Shown one piece after another: positions 11,265-23,090 of a stretch of DNA of 64,000 bases (positions are counted from its first letter, which is position 1; the number at the start of each line of letters is the position of its first letter). This stretch comes from Blastomussa wellsi (taxonomy: Eukaryota > Cnidaria > Anthozoa > Scleractinia > Plerogyridae). The notes beneath the pieces are model-generated. The model searched no databases. It was not told where the DNA came from and saw only the letters and a program-made list of their open reading frames with translations. The DNA lies in contig OX393566.1 in the NCBI GenBank assembly GCA_947652115.1, forward strand, positions 13,803,325 to 13,867,324. The letters run 5' to 3'. Both the position numbers and the translations under genes were made by a program.

Positions 11265-14200
11265 ATGGGCCGTCTGCCGTTTGCTTGTTTGCTCCTTTGT
11301 CTCGCACTTGGTAAGTAGATTGTTAATCGTTATAAACTGAGTATCATTTCCATTCTTGAGGGGTGTTAGAAACCCAAGAGCGCTATTCTGGATATGTTGT
11401 GATAACGGACTGGATTATCATAGCAAGTCACTCTTGCGTTTACTTGCTCTTGGGTAAATCACAGATTTTTAACAGTTTTACATGAACTGTACTAGAGATC
11501 AATGTCCAACAGTTAGTTAGGTTATGTAGCATGGTTTTAAAAATGGAATATTGAATATAATAAATTGAATATTGTATATCAGTGATATCTTGAAAGGACA
11601 GATACAGTTGTTAAAATAATCCCAACATGACGTAATTACAAATGTTTGGATTCCACTTATAAAGTTATCCACGCCTTGTGAACCATGAACGCTGCTAACA
11701 CACTTAAAATAAAACACAAAAGCGCTTTGACTCTCATTACTAATTTCCCAATACGTTTGGTAAAAACAACGCGTTTCCTAACTTGCAAATGTAGCTGAAA
11801 ATGTTACCCCGGGGCTACCTGCTACCTGACAATGCTATTTGCCTCTCCCTTAATGTTAAAATTAATTTGTTCTTCACATATTTGACGCATCGGATTGAGA
11901 TCATTTGAATTTTGCAAAAGGGAAAATCAAAGAGTTGATTTTAACCAGCATTATAACGCCGTAACTATTCTAATTTTGACAAGCTCTGTGTCAATACGGC
12001 TCTTAACAGACAAAACAAAACTCATTGGCTCTGTTTTGATTTTGTTGGTCGTGTAGAATATTCTTATTGCCCTCTGGCGGACACTTCCCTTTCCACTGAG
12101 TGGTGGATACAGACGTCTTTCTTAGGGGCCATTATCTCCTTTCATTCCGCTTGGAAAAAAAATAAAAAAAACGCAGAACTGTTTGCAGAACTTTAAGAGC
12201 CATCGGTCATTTTTGGGAACCACTGGCCACAAATGATCAAGGAAACTGGGCACGAGAATGCAATAGGGTTAACTTCAGCTTTCCGATTGGCAATAAAGCA
12301 GTTTTTGGATAGGAAATTGAAGACCGGGATAGGTGGTCTCTCTTTGTTTATATAGTGCAATGTTATTTCACCGTTTTGGTATGATCTCATTGTTTCTGAT
12401 TATGGCATTGTGCTACTTTACCAACGAGTAAGACATGTATTCACTAAAATAATTACTCAGTATCGCTTCAAAGAACACATGAGATAAAATATTTCTCCGT
12501 CATATATAGCAAGTATATGTTTGTTTGTTTGTTGTTTCTTGATTTCGCGCTTGTTATCTGGCCGTCGGAACTCCCGCAGAGATGACGATCTTCTTGAAAT
12601 CATTCATGCACTGCCCTGGGTACCGAAGGGATTATTTTGTCGCGCCGGGGGAAATGGGAACCTGAAACCGCGCATGAAAACTCTCTGGCAGGATAATCAC
12701 TCACTCGTAAGCTGCAAAAGTAGATAACCTACCTAATCATCAAGTTTTGTATTTACATAAATTCGGAATAATTCTTTCCAGTTCGTCAAGTTTGCTTAAT
12801 CTATGTAATCAATCCACCATACTTCCTTTCATCAAGGGCTACCTGTGTCATCGTGATACTCATACTCATACTCATTTTTCTTGGAAAAGCCCGTCCAAGG
12901 GTGGAAAGGTGCAGTGAGGGTATCCCTATGTTAAGCACTAGCCCGTGAAACAAGGCCAGACAGTATCACAACACCGGGAACCTTCGTTCCCTATACTGTG
13001 ACTGACGTGAACAGTCGTTGAGAATTTAGCAACTGCCCTCTGAGAAAAGCTCTACTCGTGTCTAACTGCAAGCTTTTTCATTACACTGAGACAGAAATTC
13101 AAATTTCTCATCTAACTAGCTGAGTTCCAGCACTTTCCAGTTTCTTCATAATTTGACAATTTGTTGAAACACTAGCTCTCCCTCGCCTGTTGTTATATAA
13201 GCCAGTATTATAATTCTCGGTATGCTTCCTTCCCAGTAAAACCAGAAAATGGAGATAGAGGGAGGGTATCGAAATAGCCTGCAGAATTTGCACTCAGTGG
13301 CAGAGGAACGGGAAGAATCGGAGCAAGTAAAGCGCTGAACAAAAGACCAACGGTATGGGATTACAAGGTCTACTCGTTTCTCCGTGACTGGTGAAAACTA
13401 GTGTTTCAACGACTTGTGACACTTATAGTGTAGACGATGTAAACTTTGTAAGCATACGACAATCGTAAGTGACAGATTAAAATACGCGACGTCGCATTTT
13501 ATTGTTTAGTTTCACAAGTCGTTGACGCACAACAAGCAGAACGGACGACCGGAAGTGACGTCACAGATGAGGAGCCTCACCCCTATACCATTTCGTTCTT
13601 CCTGTTTCCACGTCAACAGACTGTTGAGTTAGACGGCAAAAGGAAGTCCAAAAATGCGACTGAACATGATAAGACAAATAGCACTCAAGGTAATATCACA
13701 AGGCACGCGAATGTTTTCAACTTTCTTTGGATCTCAAGTCTCAGAATATTTAAGTTGGCTGAACACAGTTTCTTCGGGTGGTAAGCAGAGTTACCCAACA
13801 TGGCGTGGCTTTCAAAAATAAAAGCAAACATGTTGATAAAGTCGGCAGCAAATATATCTCAAAAAGTCTCAAATGGGGCATAGAGTTTTGTGTATTACCA
13901 AGAAAGGGTAAATTACGTCCGGCGCATGCTCAGTGTGTTCGAAAATGTGAGCGCCTCGTTATGTAAACAAATTGAATTTTCTCGAAATTCGGTCATTAAA
14001 GTGCTACTATGATCAAATTTTTAACACCTTGCTTTTTGAAGGGAAACGTGTACTGCTTCATGTGAGATTAAAAATGCCGTTTTCCGTTTTCAAATATCTG
14101 TAGTAGTTCCAGAGATATTCAAGTTTAAAAAATTGGTAAAATATGCAACTTAGGAGTGTGATGACGTCATCTACTCAACCCAATTTTATATCAATTAAGA

Positions 14201-17200
14201 AAATAGGGCTATCTCGGTCAGGTTTCTAGAGACAGTTGAAATTTGGCACAGTAATAGTTCTTCAAGCGACACACCTATGGTTGTAACTTAATCTTGTTTC
14301 CATGGCAACACACTCTTTTCCAGTCCCTTCGAATCTGGTTTCAGTATTTGAGTGATTTTTAGCCCAGAAAATATAATAAATAAAATTAAACCAGGCCAAC
14401 GAACCTACCTAACACATAAATATGCTTGCGAAATCATGTAGATCCGGATTCATTGAGAAATATCAAAATTGACGGCCAAAAATGGCCAGAATAGCCTTTA
14501 ACATTGGGGAGGTCTGGGACCCAGCATGTTGCCATGGTAACATAATTGTTAATCGCATATTGTACAACTCACCTAGTAGAGTCATGATGCAAAGAATCAA
14601 ACATTTCTGATACAAACTGGGTGAAATATTTTTACTTCATTTAGTTGATTAAAAGTTGGTTGAGTCTATGACGTCATCACTTAGCTAATTTGTATATTTT
14701 AAAAACTTGAATATCTCTATAACGAAAAAAGATATTTAAAAAAAGTAAGCGGCAATTTTCTTCTCATGCAGACTACTGTGTAATGCTTTAAAATGGCTTA
14801 GTTTGGAGACATCCAAATTTCATCATAGTAGCACTTTAATTAGCAATTGATGATTTTTTGTATGCTTTCAGACAATATTACGACTCAAACACCTCAAGCA
14901 TAAAAATAAAAATCTGGCAGAGGAAATCAGCAATATGCTTCAAAATTCAGAGTTAAGCAGAACATAATTTTTGATTTGTAAATAAATAAAAAGCTGTCTT
15001 TCAGAGTCGCGTAAAGTTCCTGCAATAGAGACATCACGGCCATTAACATATGGGCAATTCTAAGTAAAAATAAGTGGATTTTCCACAAAATGGAAAAAAT
15101 TATATTTTTTATGTTGCATTTGATCTCTTCCGTTGCAATGGAAACGGCCTACGTAAGATAAAAAACTTGACAAGCAGTATTGTATAATATGTATAATATG
15201 TATGCCAAATATGGGCTCAACAGCTGTTATCATTTCCTTGTGAGATCATGTTGAAGTACAGGTACTCCAATCTTCCAAAACTGTGTTCAGCCACCTCAAC
15301 TGAAAGTGTCGAAATAAGGTGACAGCTACCAGTATGAACTATATTCCCAGACGAGTTTTTAAGAACACAGCTTTAAACGGTTTTTGTCCATTCCTTGATA
15401 ACTTTATATAATTGGACATCTGACTTACTTCAGAGGCACAACAAACAAACAAACAAACAAGATAATAAAATTTTCATCAGTGAGTGCTTCAGTGGAGACT
15501 GTTCAGAAGGTCTTCCTGACTGATTATATCGACCATTACTCGTAGCTTTTTTCAACAACATTCTGAGTCCGAGGATTCCCATCTAAGGTCCGTATCGTCA
15601 TGGCGACAAGCTGATATTTTTCATATCGCTTGAGTGTCACCATGTATTTTCTCGACAGTTTGAGAGGCAGTATATAGCGCGGTCCATATATGCTCATAAT
15701 GCTCTCAATACCCGTCAACTGCAGCTGGCAGATATTCTGCGGTGTACGTTAAGTAACGATAATTCAGTAGAAGTCTCCAAAAGTGCCGCCTAACGGCAAC
15801 TTTTCTAGCTGTAAAATGCTCTTCGATGACAATTTGTTGAATAATAAAACAATTATCCTGCTCAATCTTGCGGAATATCGTCTGATTTTAGCCCACTCGG
15901 CCTACGGCCTCGTCGGCTAAGTATCAGGCGATATTCCTCGCGATTTCGCAGGATAATTGTTAACTATACATCATGTACGCCAGTTGAATTTGTTCTCTTT
16001 TTAAAAGAGGGGGTAAAGATATTACAGGTGACAAAAATGTGACAGGTTTCTGTATATAACACTGCAATATGAATGTTAAGGTGGATTTCATGTTTTTTCT
16101 CAGCGGAAGGGAAACACTCCGCGGATGCTCCTCATGACGATGACCAAGACCTCTCATATCAACACGGCAGCGTCAAGCACCCCGCCCATGAAATGTACCC
16201 CATGTGTCATCACTGTCCACAGAATTCCTCATACGAACAATGTGCTCATAAACACACTCTAAAGAAATGTGATAACGGTTTATCTAACATCTGCTTTACA
16301 AAGAGTACAAAGCGAGATAACATAGTTCACTATCACATGGGCTGTGCTAATCACAGACAGTGTCAAAAGGCTCGGGCAAATCCTTGCAAAGGTAAGTCTT
16401 GTTTGAACTGTCATTTCAAGGCACTGTTATTTATTTGTTTATTTATTTAGTTTTTTTTATTTCTATTCTATTATTTTAGGGAATTTTGACATAGGGATAA
16501 CTTCCTAACTCCCAAATGAAGGTGTATTTTTATTTTTAACTTAATCTTTTATCCTGTAACAGTGACTTGAAGTGTATGGACTGCTCGGATTCCTAATCCG
16601 ATAAGGAGTGTATGGGTTCAATAATCCGGAAAGAAAAAACACCCTAAGAGAATGAAGCAATATGCTTTATTATGGACGATACGTTAACTGGCCACAACGA
16701 AATTTCATTCTATCTACAATCTTGGACAAAACTAGTTGAGACAAACAAATATTGCATCCTATTTGAGAATGCCTTGACTTACAAGTGAGTGAAAAATGTT
16801 TAATCCCCCTCTCCCCTTGCTCAATATTGTCTCGTGTGATTTACAATTCACTCGGCTTTGCTCTGGCGACACAAAAAAATCGCCAACATTGAAATGGGGT
16901 AGTGGGGGTTGGACAATAGCAGCTGTCAGCACCCAAATTGGTGGTAATTTGCAGAAGTGTCTCAACAGTTTTGTCCAAGATTGTGTCTATTTTTGGCTTA
17001 TTTTAATTTTGGGAAATTAGAGTGACATATTCTTTTGCCCAGTAAGCGACCGCCCAAGAGGCTACATTTTGTACGATAATATAAGACCTATAACTTTCCT
17101 GTTCAATAACTCTCCTGATTCAATGTGACTGGCCTGAGAATGACTGCAAGAGGACTTATTTGTCTATATTTCAAGGGCGAGTTGTTACATTTTGCGTTGT

Positions 17201-17904
17201 TACAGCTCACGTTAAACAAATTATTACATTTTTAGGTGTTCCATTTCGCGTTGAAGATTTGTTACATGTTGCGTCAAAAGTTGTTACATTTCGGGTTGAT
17301 GTTACATTTTGCGTCAAACTTGAAGTTGTTACATTTTGTGTGGATGTTACATTTTGCGTTAGCGTATACCAGTCAACATGCACAGCTAATACAGCTATCT
17401 GCACACTGCTGAGAATATGAATGACTACGAACAACATTGAATTTTTAATTCAACATTCGACATTCAACATTAAAAGTTTTACTAACAATGCCGATTTACA
17501 GTAAATTGATTTTTCTCTCAGTTTTCTCGGGTGACTAGATGAGACCGTTGAAAGTACAACTCAGTTTGATATGATAAACATCTGATCTGACGAGGCCGCC
17601 AGCCTTGCTTGTTTGCTATTTCAAGAGGAGGAAAACTAATTGTCGAACTTCACAATTCATTAGTAGTACTCTTATTCCGATCCATTCAACCTCTCTCTGA
17701 TGTTGTTTTAATTCTTGTTTCCATTCCCCAGCTGACGAGAAACACTGTTTTACCTGCTGTCAATGGAGTGGATGTAACTCAATGTCTCATCATGGAGACG
17801 ACACAACTTCTTTCTCAATCTGGAATGCTGGCCATGTGACCAGTATCGGGTGGGGTGGCCTGGGCATCAGTTTGGTGACGTTCATCATGATGTGTTTCGT
17901 TTGA
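11265..17904 (+). CDS. Secreted/GPI-anchored Ly6/uPAR (three-finger) domain protein
   Basis: Three exons, 11265-11310, 16104-16391 and 17732-17904, join in phase 1 at both introns. The donors are GTAAGT, and the acceptors are preceded by TTTTTTCTCAG and CATTCCCCAG. The 168-residue product has a signal peptide (residues 1-16, MGRLPFACLLLCLALA), a His/Asp-rich spacer (17-45) and a Ly6/uPAR domain (49-127). The domain contains CHHC, ten further cysteines and the family-defining closing motif CCQWSGCN. A short Ser/Thr linker and a hydrophobic C terminus (150-168) that ends the protein suggest GPI attachment. Ly6/uPAR proteins are extracellular surface or secreted three-finger proteins acting as receptors, co-receptors or ligands; the partner here cannot be read from sequence. 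The join between exon 1 and exon 2 spans a 4.8-kb intron and is the least certain step, although the phase fits exactly. Confidence 0.8.
11311..13994 (+). other. Intron 1 of the Ly6-like gene, 5' part
   Basis: No exon is supported. It holds small (GTTT)n and (ACTCAT)n tracts near 12517 and 12855, and low-complexity remnants. Confidence 0.5.
13995..14840. mobile_element. About 850-bp MITE with long inverted ends
   Basis: ATTAAAGTGCTACTATGA at the left and TCATAGTAGCACTTTAAT at the right are inverted. Similarity continues inward through paired TGACGTCATC / GATGACGTCA-type and GAATATCTC blocks, so the arms are long but decayed. No transposase frame is present. It sits in intron 1 of the Ly6-like gene. 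Confidence 0.8.
15435..15461. repeat. (CAAA)n short tandem repeat
   Basis: About five AAAC/CAAA units in the intron. Confidence 0.8.
15536..15730 (-). other. Unassigned open frame, possible terminal exon
   Basis: A 60-codon minus-strand frame ending in TAA. It is preceded on that strand by an acceptor-like GCCAGCTGCAG, and its composition (RYILPLKLSRKYMVTLKRY) looks protein-like. No domain is recognised and no partner exon was found. It lies inside an intron of a plus-strand gene. Confidence 0.15.
15848..15962. mobile_element. Palindromic MITE (AACAATTATCCTG ends)
   Basis: AACAATTATCCTG...GGAATATCGTCTGA pairs with TCAGGCGATATTCC...CAGGATAATTGTT around a centre containing CGGCCTACGGCC. Non-coding, within Ly6-like intron 1. 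Confidence 0.75.
16717..16983. mobile_element. MITE with CAATCTTGGACAAAAC inverted ends
   Basis: CAATCTTGGACAAAACTAGT and CAACAGTTTTGTCCAAGATTG form about 26-bp terminal inverted repeats continuing into TGAGACA/TGTCTCA. No coding capacity. Confidence 0.8.
17173..17362. repeat. Degenerate tandem repeat of GTTACATTTTGCGTT
   Basis: Seven or more imperfect copies of GTTACATTTTGCGT with variable spacers. Confidence 0.75.
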
Positions 17905-18338
17905 AGCGAGTAACCCATGTACATGTACATAAAGTTTGGTCGGCTCAGTCTAGAAACACAACTGGGCTTTAGTTGTATTTTCCAGACTCAGGAGACATAA
18001 TATGATCACGCTATCCTTAGGACAGCAGCCCTCTGCATGAATGCCTGTCAAAGCTATTTTATTCTCAGACTAGAAAATGTAATCTGTGTAGAAGCAAAAA
18101 ATCCTTATTTTGCATTCTTAAAGAACGACACACTCTTTAGACGTTTCGTATTTTCTGAGCTCTTGTAATATATATATATATTTCATGGTAGCTTGTATGG
18201 GACTTAGGTTATCATGGAAAATGAACTGATGCACCATGAATTGGGTTGGTTTTCGAAATTTTCGAAAGAATATTTTATCTTGAACGAGGCAACAAGGGCC
18301 AATTTGTACGTGCATAAATCAGCGTCATTTTGGAATAA

Positions 18339-19176
18339 GGGACCGTTCATTTTTTATGAGTTAGGGACGGGGGCTGGTGGGATTGAGGGGGGAGGAGGCA
18401 TGCAAAAACAATTGGCCTTAAAGGGGGGGCCAGCCAAAAAAATGTTGTCTGTAAGGGGGACTCACTCCAAAAATTACCCTAAAATGTTGTAATGACAGCA
18501 TCTATGATGGGGCAAAATGTTCTACCAAAATGCCTGAATATTGCATTTCTGAGGTTCTAAAAATCAAAATTTTTCCCGGGGCAGCATGCCCCCAGACCCC
18601 CCCTAGTTTGTAATGGATGGAACATCGTTAACTCAAAACCACTTGATAAAGTTCACTCCCAATAACAAACAGCACCTTGTTTATCAAAGGAAAAGACAGC
18701 TTACCATGGCCAGTGCACAAGTAAATATTTAAAAATGATTTCTACTATTTTCACTTTAAACTGCAGTAAAGGAATCTACAAATATTACAAAATGTCTGCC
18801 AGATTGGCGTAAAAAAGCGTTTCTGAAATTTTAAATTTTCCTAAGGGAGAATGCCCCCAAATCCCCCTAGCTGGGGTACTTATTGGGTCGAAAATACAGT
18901 CACAGTATACAAAGGCAGCTCCTGGATATGTCCCATAGGTGAAAACAGTTATTCAAAAAGAACTTTTTGAAACTGCAGTTTTTGTGTTAACCTTGATAAG
19001 TTAAACTTTACTTTTTTTTTTTTTTTTTTGGGGGGGGGGTCATTTAAAAATATTTAGGTTACGAGGGGGGCCAGGGAAAATATATCCGGTTTAGAGGGGG
19101 GGCCATCATATGCTACAAAGACTATCTACCAAATCCCACCAGCCCCCCCTCTACCCAATAAAAAGTGAACGGTCCC
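18339..19176. mobile_element. PIF/Harbinger-like non-autonomous DNA transposon, 838 bp
   Basis: The ends GGGACCGTTCA... and ...TGAACGGTCCC are inverted for roughly 45 bp, including GGGGGCTGGTGGGATT at the left and its counterpart at the right. A TAA trinucleotide flanks both sides (18336-18338 and 19177-19179). A 3-bp TWA target duplication is typical of PIF/Harbinger. The interior is G-run-rich and non-coding. Confidence 0.75.
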
Positions 19177-19780
19177 TAAGGTGTATATGCCTATTCGCTC
19201 GTAAAGAATTATTTGTTGTTGCTGTTGATTAGAGTTGTAATTGGAGTAGAGCTTTTTTGCGTGATTAGCTCTGCGAATTCTTTTTACATTTTGGGTAAAA
19301 CCGCTGATTTATTCAATCAATGACAATGTGCATTACAGTGCAAGCTTGTTCAGTTCATATAACGTGAAGCCTAACTGGCTGAAAAAGGAACGGAAATAAA
19401 ACCTTGGAAGTGTATGCTTTTGTGAAAAGTTTCTGAATAATTCTTTATCAGCCGGCTTTGTAAAAGGTATTGCTGGGTGGTTTTACCCTTCAAGAACATT
19501 TAACCGACTGAACTCCGTAAAATGTGAAAATTATTTTTCTTAGGGAGGATCGATTAGGATAGGCCAACTCATATAACAGAAAACCTACTTCCTAAGCACA
19601 TTACGTTTTGCTCTAACTTTTCGAATTCCCAGTAGTGCAGCAGCTCCGTGATGTAAAGAAAATTTCCGGTAAGGAAACACTCATTACCATCTTGCGAAAT
19701 TTGCTACAGTAGCAAAAAGCCTCATCACGATCAAACACAAAATTCATAGTAAGCTTTTCGTTGCCTTTGACGAAAAATAA
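19177..19780. other. Non-coding region
   Basis: No gene supported; AT-rich filler between two repeats. Confidence 0.4.
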
Positions 19781-19893
19781 ACGGGTTAAGTGCACTGCAG
19801 GAGCCACAATCGGGGTTGGAGACCGTAAGTAGTAGGATCCGCGCGCACCTATGATATGGGACGATTTTGCTATTTTTAGAACAAATTGCGCCA
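19781..19893 (-). repeat. Dispersed repeat, inverted relative to the copy at 21499
   Basis: Minus strand TGCAGGAGCCACAATCGGGG ... ATTTTGCTATTTTTAGAAC matches the minus-strand reading of 21499-21620 with internal differences. This indicates an interspersed element present twice within 2 kb. Confidence 0.6.
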
Positions 19894-20010
19894 CCCTCGA
19901 TGTCATATAGGCGGTTCCCGCGTGGATGTCGCCGTGTTGCATGATCAGTATCACGTAAGTCACGAGTAACAGACTGCCGCGCATTCGAGCGTCTGCAAGT
20001 ATCTGCAAAG
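19894..20010 (-). other. Possible signal-peptide exon cut by a repeat
   Basis: On the minus strand, after an acceptor-like CCCAACCTTTGCAG, an ATG opens MRGSLLLVTYVILIMQHGD and IHAGTAYMTS, which resembles a secretory leader. The frame then runs straight into the dispersed repeat at 19893, so any downstream exon is unknown. It may be a chance frame. Confidence 0.2.
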
Positions 20011-20142
20011 GTTGGGAAGGAAAAGGAAGTCATTCTGTTAAACTCGAATTTCGTGTGGAAGATATCATACACTACAGTTGGCTGTACCACTGCCATGTCA
20101 AAGTAAGTTCATTTTCTTGATATTTTTGGCTATAAAGCTGAA

Positions 20143-20396
20143 ATTCCGTTGTAAATCTGGAGAAGTTCTCCAGAGATGAAATTCACTTGTTCATGATCAG
20201 TACTCCAGGAATTCCGGAATGCAGTCGATCTTCTTTTATACTCTACAACATCGCCAAAAATGAAAATTCCAATTATTATGGCTGTTACACTGACAACAGG
20301 AGCAAGTTGGCTGTCTCTCCGTTCAATGGGAATAATTTATTTGTTGAGAGAGCAATGCCGTACAGCGAAGAATCGAGACGACTAAACGACGATTAA
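20143..20396 (+). other. Unassigned open frame, possible terminal exon
   Basis: Open frame of 84 codons without an early Met, preceded by acceptor-like CTCCAG and ending in TAA. It contains FILYNIAKNENSNYYGCYTD and ends EESRRLNDD. The composition is protein-like but no family is recognised and no in-phase partner exon was found. Confidence 0.2.
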
Positions 20397-21498
20397 AATA
20401 GATTTACTGCTTTCCTGGTAGCAGGGATATTGTCTAATAATAATATGAAAACAAAGCAAATTAAACAAAAATCATCCATGAGTGTGCCATCGTGCAAGCT
20501 TAAAGTCAGCTCAAACTGACATGCAGGGTGTTAAAAGACGAGCCTTTGTTTTAATTGAAATATGAAATATTGCATCATGAAATGCAAGGCTGACTATATA
20601 TGTGATATATAAATAAAATGAGAGGCAAAATGGCCGTTTTCCACTTAGAGTAAGGAATTTTGTTTTCATTTTCACCTGGTCGGAGTTCATTATCTTCCAT
20701 TCAATGTCATATATCAAAATATGATCAGTAATTTATTGGAAAACATTTTAAACAAGTCATCCCTGAGGGAAACAATATTAATTTGAACATTGATATAAAT
20801 AGTCAAATGTTCTCTGCTTTCAAAATAATTAAAGACCAAACTAAACTTCAGAATTTCAGTGTGTTTTTATTATTCCATGTCATCTAACAAAGTAAGTACA
20901 ATCACATGTCAAGAAAGAAGAACTGAAATTAAAATACAGAATGCTGCAAGATATATTTTGAAGCAACAAAAGTGGCTTAAATGCTTAAAAAACTGGTTAG
21001 ATGTTTATGGATCTATTCGCATTAATTATATTACTCGTGATAAGGTGTGTAATCAGTGCCTTATCTGATAACTTACGAGCCTGTAGTACAACAAAGAATC
21101 AAAGAAAGACAGGCGTGGTATAAATTGTATTTCAGCAAAAACCTTTTTTGCCTTTTCGCTGTAATCTTAATACCTTGTATCTCGATATTGTGACGCTGTG
21201 AAACGTTGTTTTGAGCGCTGCGCGATTCTCGTCCGACATATCCGACATTTCTTCGGCACTGGATTTGTGCAAAAAAAATGTCACTCCAGACATCCCAATC
21301 ACTTTTATCATCCACATGTTCTTTGTCACTATCACGGGAGTTCACAGCTGAGGCTTTACTTAAATTTGGAAAAAAAACTGCTGAAAGAATTACAAAGTAG
21401 TTTACACTAACGAAGTAATTTTGGACGCCATTTTGTTTCATTTTCTCCGCGAGATGTCCTCGCAAAAATCCGCGCGGGAGGACGTGCGTGTGTCACAG
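20397..21498. other. Non-coding region
   Basis: AT-rich. Short frames on both strands lack start context, splice signals or domains. Confidence 0.4.
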
Positions 21499-21620
21499 GC
21501 GATGGCGCAATTTGTTCTAAAAATAGCAAAATTGTCCCATACCATGGGGACAACCCCATTAGTAGAAATGGCACGTGCTTACGGTCTCCAACCCCGATTA
21601 TGGCTCCTGGTGCACTGCTA
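21499..21620 (+). repeat. Dispersed repeat, inverted partner of 19781-19893
   Basis: Shares GGCGCAATTTGTTCTAAAAA and GGTCTCCAACCCCGATT in opposite orientation to the copy at 19781. Confidence 0.6.
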
Positions 21621-22147
21621 ATATTAGGAAGAACTTGTCTAGTTATAAAGTCCAAGGGATAAGCATCATCTGACCTCCTCGCTGAGTAACAATTTGATGA
21701 TACAAAATGGACAAATTATTTTGCCTCCACTCCACAAAGTGTACGGACAGTTAAGTTTATTTAGGGAGGGTCTGGCACGAACCAACCCAAATATTTCCTC
21801 AATCAGCTTACCCAAACATGTGAATACACGAGGTACATATAATTAAACAAGCTCTTCATCTGACTGCCAGTTAGGCTCGGGAGTCCACTACGCGGACCAA
21901 AATCCCAACATTCAAAAATATCATGCCAGTTAGGAGAAAGCAACTTGCAAGGCAAATAACCTTTTATACGACAGCCAGTCAGGCTGAAAAGTCCACTAAC
22001 AACTTACATGCCAATATGGGTGAAATTATTATAATGTAAGCACATCAAGTAGCGTGTGGTGTAAGTAAATAAATACTTCATATACTTCACATCATTTCAC
22101 TCCTCACGACGGGAAATCCAAAATCCCAACCTCGCTCCCAAATGTGT
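21621..22147. other. Repeat-derived flank of the SINE
   Basis: Contains two related blocks, GCCAGTTAGGCTCGGGAGTCC and GCCAGTCAGGCTGAAAAGTCC (near 21869 and 21963). This suggests old repeat sequence, possibly part of the same composite element as the SINE. Confidence 0.4.
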
Positions 22148-22330
22148 GGCTTCATAGCTCAATTGATAGAGCATCGCACTGGTATCGCGGAGGTCACGGG
22201 TTCGAATCCCGTGGAAGCCCTGATTTTTTCAGGCTTCTTCTTTCCAATTGCTTAAATTTGAAATTCACTGCGATGATGATTCTTCACTCTCACCTACATC
22301 TACATGTACTTCATATCAGTGTAAGTACTG
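22148..22330 (+). mobile_element. tRNA-derived SINE (tRNA-like head 22148-22219)
   Basis: The head folds as a tRNA cloverleaf with A box TAGCTCAATTG and B box GGTTCGAATCC. The anticodon position reads GGT (Thr-like). There is an A-G mismatch at the base of the acceptor stem, an A-C mismatch in the anticodon stem and no normal discriminator. Together with the adjoining CTGATTTTTTCAGGCTTCTT tail, this favours a SINE over a working tRNA gene. Confidence 0.6.
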
Positions 22331-22392
22331 TGGAGTAATTGTGTTTTCATTTGTCATTCTCTTTGCATTTTATCAACTAACAATAATAAAAA

Positions 22393-22408
22393 TATATATA
22401 TATATATA
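22393..22408. repeat. (AT)n microsatellite
   Basis: About eight AT units; a similar short tract occurs at 18168-18181. Confidence 0.8.
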
Positions 22409-22556
22409 ATAAAAACTAAAAGTTAAAGAGTAAAAATTAGAATCTAAATAGCCTCTGTTATATAATTAATTATCATTTATGAAAGAACCTGTTTAGGCTA
22501 ACCTGGAAAAATGCAGGTTCCTACTCGTTCTACTCGCGGGTTTTTACTGTATATAT

Positions 22557-22740
22557 GGACTCGCTACCATCAGGCATTTGTATTTGCTCCAGACTGAGGT
22601 ACCCACAAGCCTAGCAGCGGACAGCTGGTTCGTCCTCCTTGGGCTTCGTCAGCAGTAGCTACCCGCTGCTAGGCTTGTCGATACATACACCTCAGTCTGG
22701 AGATGAGCAAATGCATATCCCTTTATAGTGTAGTGAGTCC
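22557..22740. mobile_element. Palindromic MITE (GGACTCGCTAC ends)
   Basis: GGACTCGCTAC...CATTTGTATTTGCTCCAGAC pairs with GTCTGGAGATGAGCAAATGC...TAGTGAGTCC, with inner GCCTAGCAGCGG / CCGCTGCTAGGC. It is a nearly complete foldback and is non-coding. Confidence 0.8.
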
Positions 22741-22925
22741 ATTTTCACAATTTACATATTTACCATGTTCCTCAGGTCTAATCCTGTTATTCAGGATTAT
22801 AAGTGCTCACTTAAGATAATGTTTTTGTTCATTTGCAATCCACCCTCATCAACTGAGATCACATCAAAGATCTCATTAACAAGAGTCAACAGCATTGCCT
22901 TTGTATCAGTTCTGTACGGAGTTCC

Positions 22926-23090
22926 ATAGGTGTACGGGTCGGGTTAGGGTAGGTGGGCTGCAGCCCCCCCCCCCCCCCCCAAAAAAAAAAATGGGCGCAG
23001 CATGAGAAAATTTGGGCAAGGGAGATTTTTTGGGCAATGGTTCACCGCCCCCCCCCCCGCCCCCGGCAAAAATTGCCCGTACGTCTATGT
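22926..23090. mobile_element. hAT-like MITE with 8-bp target duplication
   Basis: The inverted ends ATAGGTGTACGGG / CCCGTACGTCTAT are flanked by a perfect 8-bp direct repeat GGAGTTCC (22918-22925 and 23091-23098). An 8-bp duplication fits hAT. The interior has long C, A and C runs. Confidence 0.8.

Larger units (their letters stand above)
16392..17731 (+). other. Intron 2 of the Ly6-like gene
   Basis: A 1.34-kb intron holding a MITE (16717-16983) and a degenerate tandem repeat (17173-17362). No further exon was seen. Confidence 0.6.

Noticed and set aside
12521..12727. 68-codon frame (RRDDDLLEIIHALPWVPKGL...)
   Set aside because: No domain, no supporting splice sites in phase; treated as chance.
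13654..13689. Possible first exon MRLNMIRQIALK with donor GTAATA, near a TGACGTCA site
   Set aside because: Very short, weak donor, inside the intron of another gene and no following exon found.
22148..22219. Functional tRNA-Thr gene
   Set aside because: Stem mismatches, an unusual discriminator and a SINE-like tail; a SINE head is more likely.
22940..22950. Interstitial telomere
   Set aside because: Only about one and a half TTAGGG units, within a MITE.
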